A stretch of 64,000 bases of DNA. Source: Cylicocyclus nassatus (Eukaryota; Nematoda; Chromadorea; Rhabditida; Strongylidae). The notes below the pieces were generated by a model, which saw only the letters and a program-made list of their open reading frames with translations, was not told the DNA's origin and searched no databases. Of the stretch, positions 9,987 through 18,246 are shown in pieces; within the stretch, counting starts at the first letter, position 1; each line of letters begins with the position of its first letter. The stretch spans positions 58,449,823-58,513,822 of the forward strand of contig CATQJL010000112.1 of assembly GCA_958299035.1 (NCBI GenBank), in the 5' to 3' direction. The position numbers were made by a program, and so were the translations under genes.

Positions 9987-10806
9987 AAGGTACAGTAATG
10001 GAGCTCCGTGGCCAACATTCCGGGTTGGTCATCATTGCCGTGCAGAAGGTGCAGGTAAGTTGTTCACAGAACTGTGCTGCTTTACAACTCGTTTCCACTA
10101 TGTTTACTTCGCGTCCGTCAAAGGTTTTCCACTTCACTAAGTGCTCGTGCAGCGTGATTTGTGCGGGGAATCTTACCGTTTCTATTCGTTGCGGCTGGCA
10201 GAATTCGATGCAGTAGTCCTCCGCGCAAATCTCATATTGATGTGGTTCTTCTTGTGTTAGGATTACTCCTCCGTCAATGCATTGAAGATGACGTGTTATG
10301 TTGCTGCCGCCTAAGCAGACCTGCGCACATATTGTTAGGAGTAAGACTGTTAAAAGGTGGGCATTGTGTCTGAAGAGGCTTGGCAGGCAATTGAGGCTGG
10401 TACCTTCGTCCTTTGCTTCGGTGTAATCAACCTTCTTCCTTGGGCGCAAATTGTACCTCGTTTGTGGTGTATTTTCCTGCGAAGTGGATGTTTCTCTTCG
10501 CGGGCTGGATGTTTCTTCTTGATCCTGTCCAAGCTCCAGTGGTACTATGCGATTGATGGGGCGTCTGAGCTTATGTTTGTTAGGTGTTTCTAGCACAACT
10601 TCTCGTCCTGCGCCTGGTGCGTCTTGAAATTCAATTATTCTTGCCATTTTCCATGTGTTTCTTGGTTGCACTGACTCCCACATGAGTACCACATCTCCTT
10701 TCTTCGGCTTTGTGGTAGTTCCTCTTTTTTCGTCGATGTGTATTCTGTGAAATTCCCTCAGATTTGTAAGATACTGTGTGCTCCAAATCTTCCAGAATTT
10801 TTCCGT
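9949..10806 (-). CDS. Pol C-terminal tail fused to first envelope segment
   Basis: This frame continues directly from gag-pol after the single TAA at 10807-10809. It opens with the integrase-tail segment seen at the end of BEL pol proteins (KPKKGDVVLMWE, then RIVPLELG) and a charged linker. A hydrophobic signal-peptide-like stretch follows (HLLTVLLLTICAQVCLGG), then a cysteine-rich ectodomain with paired cysteines ending near TNPECWP. It stops at 9949-9951. The rest of the envelope is in the next frame over. Either env is reached by readthrough, splicing or frameshifting, or this copy carries two disabling changes. The first internal ATG is at 10692, but a spliced start is more likely for env. 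Confidence 0.8.
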   Translation of the reverse strand, partial: TEKFWKIWSTQYLTNLREFHRIHIDEKRGTTTKPKKGDVVLMWESVQPRNTWKMARIIEFQDAPGAGREVVLETPNKHKLRRPINRIVPLELGQDQEETSSPRRETSTSQENTPQTRYNLRPRKKVDYTEAKDEGTSLNCLPSLFRHNAHLLTVLLLTICAQVCLGGSNITRHLQCIDGGVILTQEEPHQYEICAEDYCIEFCQPQRIETVRFPAQITLHEHLVKWKTFDGREVNIVETSCKAAQFCEQLTCTFCTAMMTNPECWPRSSITVPFEDSCIVCTIIG

Positions 10807-13800
10807 TTAATTGACTGATGACTTCAGTGCTTCCTCTGCCTGATGTTGTGTGGCCATTTGTTGTGCTTCTTCTGGAGTATGGTAGGTCCTATCCTTCCCG
10901 TTTCCTCCTATGTTTTGCAGGGGAAAGTGCAGTATGATATCGTTTTGCAAGAAGTCTATGGGCCGGAGAATAGGTTGATCTTCCCATTTCTCTTCTTGAT
11001 ATGTAAGCGGTCGTGAATTTAGCACTGCCTCGATTTCTGCTAATATTGTTCTTAGTGCATCAAATGTCACGATTCGTACTCCAAGTGTTTTGTGCAACGA
11101 GTCTTTGATGGAGCGAATTAGCCGTTCGTAAAAACCACCCTGCCACGGTGCGTACGGTGTTATGTGCTTCCATCGAATTTCTCGTTGTGCAAGATCGCTT
11201 TGGAGATCCGTGCTGTTTTCCGCGTTGTTTATTGCATCGTGCAATATTTGCTCTCCCAGCAGAAAGGTAGGTGCGTTATCGCACGTTATCGTTTCAGGTA
11301 CTCCTCTTCGTGCAAAAAATCGTCGAAGAGCATTTACAAATGCTTCTGTAGACATGTCCTCCACCAACTCCAAGTGTATGAGGCGTGTTGTCTGGCACGT
11401 GAGTATACATCCATAAGCCTTTGATCTTTTTTGTGCTTCTTCGTTTTCTTTTTGTTCTTTATTTTTCTTTTCTTCTTCGGTTCCATTTGATTCCATATTT
11501 TGTTTTCGTGGTTGGTGCATGTTCTTGATCATCAAGGGTCCGAAGTAGTCCAGTCCTATGTGTTGAAAGGGTTTTGATCTTCTCACTCTAGTCGAAGGTA
11601 CTGCCTTCGTTTCGGGATAGGTGAAGGGCAGATTGTTTATTTTTTGGCATGGTACGCATCTTCTAATTACCACTTGCGTTTGTCGCCGAAGCTTGGGAAT
11701 CCAATATTTTTCCCGCACTGTTGCCATTGTATGAGCGAGTCCTTTGTGGTAATAGTCGTGCGCTTCTGATATTATGAGCCTAGCTAATGCTGTGTTTGGT
11801 GCAATGAATATTGGGGTTTTAGCTGTATTGGCGATGTCGGCTTCTTGAAGGCGTCCATAACATCGCAGCAATCCTCTCTCGTCTTTGTGAATATTCAAAT
11901 CCTTTTGGGATTTGATGCGGTCGTCATGCACGAATTCCCTTTGATGATCCATTATTATGGCGATTCTTGCTTCGTGCATTTCGGCTCCTGTAAGTTCGTG
12001 CAATGTTGATATTTCGCTGAGAGCTTGGATGTTTTGATAAATTTGTTCTTTCCGTAGCTCTGGTAGGTGACTGATCGCTCTTTTCACAAATCGCAGAACA
12101 TAAACCATAACTCTCTGTGCCTTGTGCAAGGAATGAAATCGATCTAAGTCAAGCAGCGAATTCTTTGTTGCTTTTGTTTTCGGCGTCACTTGTGATGTCG
12201 CCAGCACTACTTCGTCTGCATCCCTCACATTACCAAACGGCGTGAGATTGCTACAGTCGTGCTCGTGCATCAAATTTGGGCCTTGCCACCAAAGGTAATC
12301 TTGTAGGGCGTTTGGTGTCAAGCCTCTAGTTCCGCAATCCGCTGGATTCTCCACGGTGCGCACATGTCCAAAAAGACAGTGTACGTGTTGTTCCTGCAAA
12401 TCGTTGACAATTCTTCCTATTTCCCGAAGGCGATTTGCTATCAGCACTCCCACGCTTTGGCGTGATGGGGACGATTTTATCCATCCCAGGACAATCTCCG
12501 AATCTGTGAACAGGATGATCTCTTCGATCTTGCACAATGGTTGTAATGCATTGTGCAAGAAGAAGGCCATTCTCATGCCTAGTGTTAGTGCATTCATCTC
12601 CAGTTTGGGTATTGTCATCGATGTTTTGAGGGAAGGAAGTTTGGATTTTGCCATTATTAACTGCGACTGCTTTCCCCAAGCTAGGTATGCGCATGAGGCT
12701 ATTGCAAATTGGCTGGCGTCAACGAATACGAAGATTCTGGTTGCCTTTTCCGCCTTTATAGTGTTCCTGTCTATTTCCTTGTAGAAAGTGGATATGTCCT
12801 CTGACAACTGTCGCCACTGTTCGTGCCATTGTAGTGTTAGTGGTGTATCCCAGTCTATTCCTTCTTTCCACAGGGATTGCAGAAATACTTTTGCTGGTAG
12901 AAGGAGGGGCACCATGAGTCCCAGGGGATCGTATACTGACGCGAGTTGCTGGGTGACTGTTCTCTTCGTAGTCTTTCCCTTTGCTGGTGCCATAGTGCCT
13001 TTGATGATAATTTTGTCCGTAGTTGGATTCCATGGTATGCCGAGCACTTTTGGGTGAGAGGTCTTCATTCGATCGCATTCCCTGATGGTGCTGTTGAAGC
13101 GTTCGTCATTGGACATGAATTCCCTCAGGTTCATGTTGAGACCTTGGAAGATCTCTTTAGAACGGGTGTATTTTTGCAGTGCTTCTTCTGATGATCGTGC
13201 ACCAAAGAGTAAGTTATCAACATAGAGGTTCTGCCTTATCTCTGGTGCTAGTGCGTCGTCCGGTGCCGTGCGCTCTAGATGGAAGTCGATTGTGGCGCTT
13301 AAGAGAAAGGGTGATGCATTGAGTCCGAACGTTACTCTTGTGAATCGGTAAACGACCAGGTTTTCGTAAGTCGGGGGACGGTTGATATCCCTTATCCATA
13401 TGCATCGAGTAGCATCACGATCGGCTTCTTGTAATCGCACTTGCAGGAACGCTTTTTCGATGTCCGAAATGACTGCAATATCGTGCATTCTGAAGCGAAG
13501 AAGTATTCCCAGCATGTCTGGTAGTATTAGAGGTCCTTGGTGCAGCACGTCGTTTAAACACGGGCAGTTTTTGTAGTGTGCCGATGCATCAAACACGATA
13601 CGCATCTTCGTCGTTTCCTTCATAGGAGTGATAACTGCTTGATGTGGTAGATAGTGTACGGTGTGCGCTTCTGAATCCTCATCTGGTGCTACTTCTTCTA
13701 TGACTCCTTTTTCCAGTTGGTCCCTGAAGACATTGTCGTACATCTGCAGAGTGTCTGGATCTTCCGCGTAGACGTTTAGCACTTTCTTCAAGCGCTTCAG

Positions 13801-16026
13801 TGCTAGTGCTTTGTTGTCCGGTAATTGTGGGTGCTGTTCCTTCCATGGTAGGCGTACATAGTATCCATCTGCACGCTTTTCGATCGAGTCCTTGAAGTCT
13901 TTGAGAACTTTTTCGTTCAACTTCTTGACTTCGGTTTTTTGTGAACCTGTGTATTCTTCGGTTCCTGAGGATTCCAGCGACCAATAACGATCCCAGGTTT
14001 CCTTCTCCTCGTCATACCCTTGAATTGTGCAGAGTGTTATTGGGCGTTGTGTCTCCTGCGTTGTCTGACGTCCGCTCACGATATATCCAAGTATCGTTGG
14101 AATGAGCTGCAATCCTGAGGGTAGGCGCATCTTGCTTGCAGGTGTTACGAAGTTCCATAAGTGGTCGCAACCAAGTAATATTCTTGGTTGCACCTCTTTT
14201 CCTTCTAAGGGAAGTGATAGCGGAATTTGTTGCGTTTCAATAAAGTGCAAATCCTTTTGATTCAAACTTGCTCGTTGAATTGCGCCCGTAATGAAGTCGT
14301 TCTTGTACAGATGGATTTCGTGCAGTGTGCCCTCTTTATCTTTCAGTTTCAAACTCGTTAGTCCGCAAATTTTCCTTACGGGTTTTGGTGATCCGAAGGT
14401 GCTTATTTGCAGAGACGTGGTGCCATGCGTGGGTAGCTTCAACTCGTCCGCTAGGCTCTTTTCTATGAAGGAGAGCTCTGAACCCGTATCTAGTAGAACG
14501 GTTACAGTTTTTGTGTCTCCTTCCGAGCCCACCACATCTGCTGAACCGGCGAGCAGAATGACTTTGCCGTGATTTGTCCTTTCAGGGTTTTCATTCCGTT
14601 GTAGCTGCAACACTGCTGGAGTATCAGGCTCTTGTTCCTCCTGATTCTTCGTGGTTACCGCGTACAGTTTTGAAGACTTAATGGGTTTTTGTAGCATCTT
14701 ATCCTTCTTGTCAAACTTTTTGGTTGTACTTTCGTTGCCGAAAGTTCTTCCTTCCTTTTGCAAGGAGTTGGTTTCAGAGCGATATTGCTCCTTGCCAAAA
14801 CTCCTTGTTTCCTTGTGTGAGGAAGCACTTTCGAAACGAGGTTCGTAGGATGCCTTTGCCTTCGTGCAAATTGCAGTATGATGTCTTCCTCCGCACTTGC
14901 GGCAACTACCGCTGTTGCACGTGCTTATTCTGTGATTATTGGATCCGCAATTAAGGCATCTTTTTGACGCAACCAAAAAGTATCTCTTGTCGTCAGCTGT
15001 GGGGATTGTAGGGCAAATAACCCATCTGTGGCCCTTCTTTCCGCAGCATTCGCAAGCATTGTTAAGAATGAAATTCTTTTTGGTTGGTGCTTGAGTGCTG
15101 AGTGCGAGTATCTCGCCTATCTTTTCTTCTTGTGTGAGGACTTCATCGATGGCTTTAAGCCACTGATCGAGTGTCCAATTGCCTTCCTCCTGACGAAGGT
15201 TCTTTTCCATGGCCGCTTTTCTTATGCGTACATGGAATTTTTGTAGGAAAGTTTGTATTGTTAGTTGGTTATCGAGGTGCTCTCCATGCTCTGTGAGCTG
15301 GGCAGCTATGGCTGACAGCTTATCGAAGAGCTGTTTTTGGTCCATAGTGCTTGGTCCTCGTGCAATGCAGGTTTGAAGATGCTTGTTTAGTTCTAGTACT
15401 ATCCCATCTTTGTTGCCGTATCGGTCAACAAGAAGTTGGATAGCCTTCCCATAGTTTTCTGCTGAAACGAAGAATCTCGAGATTGATTGCTTCGCTTCCC
15501 CTGTAAGGGACGACAGCAGATAATTGAATGTTTGGAGTTCTGTCAGCTCCTGATCGTGCACACTTGCTCTAAAAAGAGCCCAGAAGTTGTCCCATTCCCA
15601 TTTCTTGCCTGAGAAAACTGGGATGGGTATGACAGGGAGTTTGCTCGTGGCTAGTGAACTTGCATGGCTACTACCACTACTCTCCTGCCCAATCTCATGC
15701 ATTACTTGCTTGAGATTAGTTTTGTGCACGTGTAGTTTTATTATTGTTTCTTGTGCCGACTCTAAATACTTGTCTAGCTGTTCCTCTTCCTCATTGTCTG
15801 TGTCTTCTATCCTATCAAAGGCTTCTGTGAGTTTGGTGAGGGAGGATTCCATAAGGCTGATGTTTTCGTCGCACAGTTCTATCGCCAGTTTAATTTTCTG
15901 TGCTTGCCCTTGCCTAAGGTCAGGTGCTACGGGGTCGAGAAGTTTAGATGACTCGCGCAACCAGTTTAGTACGTTATCAATTCGCTTAGTCGTCAGTCCT
16001 TTATAGGCTCTTACTGTTGAGGTCAT
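10807..16026 (-). CDS. BEL Gag-Pol polyprotein
   Basis: A 1739-residue open frame. The gag part has a BEL capsid-like region (DUF1759-type) at about 130-290, then three cysteine knuckles at 325-390. The aspartic protease motif is LLDTGSELSF at 511. Reverse transcriptase covers about 790-1000, with SDIEKAF at 854 and YVDN at 934, the BEL form of the polymerase motif. RNase H covers about 1098-1200 (FVDAS, KLEMNAL, FTDSE). The integrase zinc domain lies at about 1424-1460, and the core acidic residues are at GLDYFGPL (1493), TCDNAPTF (1583) and GGFYERL (1634). The frame closes with TAA at 10807-10809, before the usual C-terminal DUF5641-type segment, which continues in the same frame afterwards. 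All catalytic motifs are intact, so the enzymes look functional. Its start ATG lies 118 bp inside the 5' LTR boundary. Confidence 0.95.
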   Translation of the reverse strand: MTSTVRAYKGLTTKRIDNVLNWLRESSKLLDPVAPDLRQGQAQKIKLAIELCDENISLMESSLTKLTEAFDRIEDTDNEEEEQLDKYLESAQETIIKLHVHKTNLKQVMHEIGQESSGSSHASSLATSKLPVIPIPVFSGKKWEWDNFWALFRASVHDQELTELQTFNYLLSSLTGEAKQSISRFFVSAENYGKAIQLLVDRYGNKDGIVLELNKHLQTCIARGPSTMDQKQLFDKLSAIAAQLTEHGEHLDNQLTIQTFLQKFHVRIRKAAMEKNLRQEEGNWTLDQWLKAIDEVLTQEEKIGEILALSTQAPTKKNFILNNACECCGKKGHRWVICPTIPTADDKRYFLVASKRCLNCGSNNHRISTCNSGSCRKCGGRHHTAICTKAKASYEPRFESASSHKETRSFGKEQYRSETNSLQKEGRTFGNESTTKKFDKKDKMLQKPIKSSKLYAVTTKNQEEQEPDTPAVLQLQRNENPERTNHGKVILLAGSADVVGSEGDTKTVTVLLDTGSELSFIEKSLADELKLPTHGTTSLQISTFGSPKPVRKICGLTSLKLKDKEGTLHEIHLYKNDFITGAIQRASLNQKDLHFIETQQIPLSLPLEGKEVQPRILLGCDHLWNFVTPASKMRLPSGLQLIPTILGYIVSGRQTTQETQRPITLCTIQGYDEEKETWDRYWSLESSGTEEYTGSQKTEVKKLNEKVLKDFKDSIEKRADGYYVRLPWKEQHPQLPDNKALALKRLKKVLNVYAEDPDTLQMYDNVFRDQLEKGVIEEVAPDEDSEAHTVHYLPHQAVITPMKETTKMRIVFDASAHYKNCPCLNDVLHQGPLILPDMLGILLRFRMHDIAVISDIEKAFLQVRLQEADRDATRCIWIRDINRPPTYENLVVYRFTRVTFGLNASPFLLSATIDFHLERTAPDDALAPEIRQNLYVDNLLFGARSSEEALQKYTRSKEIFQGLNMNLREFMSNDERFNSTIRECDRMKTSHPKVLGIPWNPTTDKIIIKGTMAPAKGKTTKRTVTQQLASVYDPLGLMVPLLLPAKVFLQSLWKEGIDWDTPLTLQWHEQWRQLSEDISTFYKEIDRNTIKAEKATRIFVFVDASQFAIASCAYLAWGKQSQLIMAKSKLPSLKTSMTIPKLEMNALTLGMRMAFFLHNALQPLCKIEEIILFTDSEIVLGWIKSSPSRQSVGVLIANRLREIGRIVNDLQEQHVHCLFGHVRTVENPADCGTRGLTPNALQDYLWWQGPNLMHEHDCSNLTPFGNVRDADEVVLATSQVTPKTKATKNSLLDLDRFHSLHKAQRVMVYVLRFVKRAISHLPELRKEQIYQNIQALSEISTLHELTGAEMHEARIAIIMDHQREFVHDDRIKSQKDLNIHKDERGLLRCYGRLQEADIANTAKTPIFIAPNTALARLIISEAHDYYHKGLAHTMATVREKYWIPKLRRQTQVVIRRCVPCQKINNLPFTYPETKAVPSTRVRRSKPFQHIGLDYFGPLMIKNMHQPRKQNMESNGTEEEKKNKEQKENEEAQKRSKAYGCILTCQTTRLIHLELVEDMSTEAFVNALRRFFARRGVPETITCDNAPTFLLGEQILHDAINNAENSTDLQSDLAQREIRWKHITPYAPWQGGFYERLIRSIKDSLHKTLGVRIVTFDALRTILAEIEAVLNSRPLTYQEEKWEDQPILRPIDFLQNDIILHFPLQNIGGNGKDRTYHTPEEAQQMATQHQAEEALKSSVN

Positions 16027-16131
16027 ATTCGCTGTTGTGTCAAATTACGTGCTCGTGCGTATATCTCGGAACCAGTGAGATCAAATGAGTTTCGTACCTC
16101 TACGTGCGGCTTGGATTCCTCTTCAATTGGT

Positions 16132-16142
16132 CCGATGCACCA
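16132..16142 (-). other. tRNA-Gly primer binding site
   Basis: In element sense the sequence two bases after the 5' LTR reads TGGTGCATCGG. This complements CCGATGCACCA, the expected 3' end of a nematode glycine tRNA including its CCA. Gly-tRNA priming is usual for BEL elements. The following bases (ACC) depart from a longer match. Confidence 0.75.
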
Positions 16143-16144
16143 CT

Positions 16145-16662
16145 TGAATTGACACGTGTGTCGCTCTAGCTTGCCACGCGGGACTTTGAGGACGTGCGCG
16201 AGTCGGTTCGAGTGTTACCTCAAACTTGGGTAATTAAACCTTTATTAAGACTAACAAATAACAAATAATGCGCAAAGGTGCTAAACTAAATCCTACAACT
16301 ATTCTAAGTACAATTACATGATAACTGATGTTACTGTGACTGTGACTGTGACTGTGACTACCTACAGACGGTGTAGTGCGGAGAACCTATCGTGCAATGA
16401 GTCGTGCAGAGAAAAGGCTAAACTAATACAAAGCAAAAAAGGAACAGTGAGCCATCTCTAACTGCTAGCTTATATACAGCAAACACATAAACATATACAT
16501 CAAATACATAAACATAATACAAAGAATGTCTGTGAAGCAAAGAGATAAAGCCTTGTTCTCATAACAACTATCACACACCTTAGCTATCTGTGATTCTGTG
16601 ATTCTGTGATTCGCGTTGATTCTCCGCATTCCTGTGAAGATACTGACTCACGAGTCAGTATA
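16145..16662 (-). repeat. 5' LTR (518 bp) of the BEL element
   Basis: Matches the other LTR base for base as far as I can check by eye. In element sense it begins TATACTGACTCGTGAG and ends GTGTCAATTCA. It contains a TATATAAG box (16469-16476), a CTGTGA tandem repeat near 16335-16358, a TGTGATTC triplet repeat near 16588-16612, and AATAAA (16241-16246). Confidence 0.95.
16469..16476 (-). promoter_or_regulatory. TATA box in the 5' LTR
   Basis: TATATAAG in element sense, about 190 bp from the start of the LTR, fits a U3 promoter. The same box is at 5918-5925 in the 3' LTR. The transcription start was not determined. Confidence 0.6.
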
Positions 16663-16667
16663 CGTAG
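16663..16667. repeat. Target site duplication CGTAG
   Basis: CGTAG directly follows the right LTR and directly precedes the left LTR (5589-5593). A 5 bp duplication fits BEL/Pao integrase. Confidence 0.9.
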
Positions 16668-17112
16668 GTTTACGGTAGGGGTCAAAATCACAAATCGGCA
16701 AATGTATCTTTCTCCTGTGCTTTGCTTAGGCAAAAGCCGCAGAAGGGTGTGTAGCGCGCGGCGATAGTCGTGTGTGCAAAGCTTCACGATCGTCCGAGTC
16801 GCCGTCACCCGTTTGAGGCAGAACGATGTTTTACACCCGTTACCGTGTAGCAACCGTAACCCGAGAAAAGGACGCTACGCTTCAAAACCAATGTGATATT
16901 CAGCATCAGCGGGCCGAATAACCCCTCTGGGCTAAGTTTTGGGCAAATCCGTGATCTTGCCCCCCCCCCACCGTAATCCTGCCGTAACTCCACCGGATGA
17001 CACTGTCACACGAGATAAACATTATATTTGTGTTCAGCATACAAAATAATCCCCCTAGACGAAGTTTTAGCGAAATTCGCAATTTTCATTTTTTTGGGGG
17101 TCAACCAATGTG
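16668..17112. mobile_element. Loop and right arm of the TIR element hosting BEL
   Basis: 16668-16844 is the loop, and about 16845-17112 is the arm inverted to 5346-5593. The loop segment at about 16720-16810 (TTTGCTTAGGCAAAAGCCGC onward) recurs at about 31875-31965, so the same family has another fragment downstream of ubr-1. No transposase frame is present. Confidence 0.7.
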
Positions 17113-18180
17113 GAATAGTGCCGAATATCGAATATATTCAAGACTTTGAAATTTTCGATCAATTGAATTTCGAGTAAATTTTATTCGAATACTTCATTCG
17201 AATACTCGAATATTTATTCGATTCGATCCAATGTGTAGTGCATATGGGCATTGAAAGATGCAAGTAGAAATGCGCGCGGGTCGTGCGATTAGCCTGATGG
17301 CGCTTGTCGGTCCCCGTCTTCGTTAGGGGGGGGGCATATAGGCACCTCATGGATTTTGATAAAGGAGTTCGAAAAGCAATGCTTCAACGCGGAAGTTTGA
17401 CAAGTTTGTCAGCATCATCGAATATTTGTAATGCTCCGCTCTGCATGAACCTGAGAGCAATCATGATTCGACTGCCAAGCGATGAAAAAATAACTGTGAG
17501 CCAACATAAATTCGCACTGTGGTTTGAAAGTGGTGCAACGGCAGCCCTCACGCGGTCTTCGCCGATTTCGTGCCAGCCGGCTGTTCATCGACCCAAGTCG
17601 AGAAACAACAATGTTCTGTGGCGCGTTGCCTCTCATCTTTGATTTCCACATTTGTGCTGATCTTGCGAAAGTGTTGGTCACTCTTTATTGCCCTCGTTTA
17701 TCACATTAAAATCAGTCTGGGTTGCAAGAATTTCGAAATGTTCAATTAGAGGTGTGTTGAGAGTGAGACCTGTGGCGGCGAATACTTTGCTCTAGTTTTG
17801 CCAGAGTTTAGTTTTTCGACGCTTTATCTTCAGTAATTGTAACCAATTTTCGTAATATATGCGTTTTATTCACTTTCTTAGATGCTTCAAACCCGGAAAA
17901 GCAGGATTTTCCAAAATTTGCTCGTCTCCCATCTCATGATGTGTTTTTAGAACTTTTGAGCTCTCCTTATCTTTTATGTACTCTTATCGCAGTAATTACA
18001 TTCTTTTTCTCTGCACTACAACTATTGAACTTGGTCATCTCATTGATGTTAGATCTTGGTCACTTTGTGCTTCACCGTTTTTCTGAACTTTGCATCACAA
18101 TGAATCATCGTGCGCTGTCCAGAACATGTTCTTTCGAGTGTTCGTGTCTTGCGCGTTCTGCATTCGTTGAACGTCGTTTC
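17113..18180. other. Intergenic / upstream region of ubr-1
   Basis: 17113-17230 is rich in ATTCGAATA-type repeats. The rest shows no recognisable coding sequence. The promoter of ubr-1 should lie here, but no core element is distinct. Confidence 0.4.
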
Positions 18181-18187
18181 TTTGCAG
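18177..18187 (+). promoter_or_regulatory. Candidate trans-splice acceptor for ubr-1
   Basis: TTTCTTTGCAG ends at 18187, 59 bases before the first ATG (18247). There is an in-frame TAG at 18235-18237 and no earlier exon is recognisable. Nematode genes commonly receive a spliced leader at such a site. An upstream untranslated exon is the alternative. Confidence 0.45.
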
Positions 18188-18246
18188 GGATCGACCCAGT
18201 TTCCAGCTACATGCTACATTGTTGCTTACAAGAATAGAAATTGGGA

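Larger units (their letters stand above)
5594..16662 (-). mobile_element. Complete BEL/Pao LTR retrotransposon with envelope and third ORF
   Basis: Read on the minus strand: 5' LTR (16662-16145), tRNA-Gly primer site, gag-pol (16026-10807), pol tail plus first envelope part (10806-9949), second envelope part (from the 9986 region to 8253), third ORF (7778-6120), polypurine tract (6121-6112), 3' LTR (6111-5594). The pol order protease, reverse transcriptase, RNase H, integrase, with YVDN in the RT, is diagnostic of BEL/Pao. CGTAG is duplicated on both sides (5589-5593 and 16663-16667). LTRs that look identical imply a very recent insertion. Nematode BEL elements with phlebovirus-like envelopes are known (Cer7/Tas group). 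The extra gene after env is the unusual part. Confidence 0.95.
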
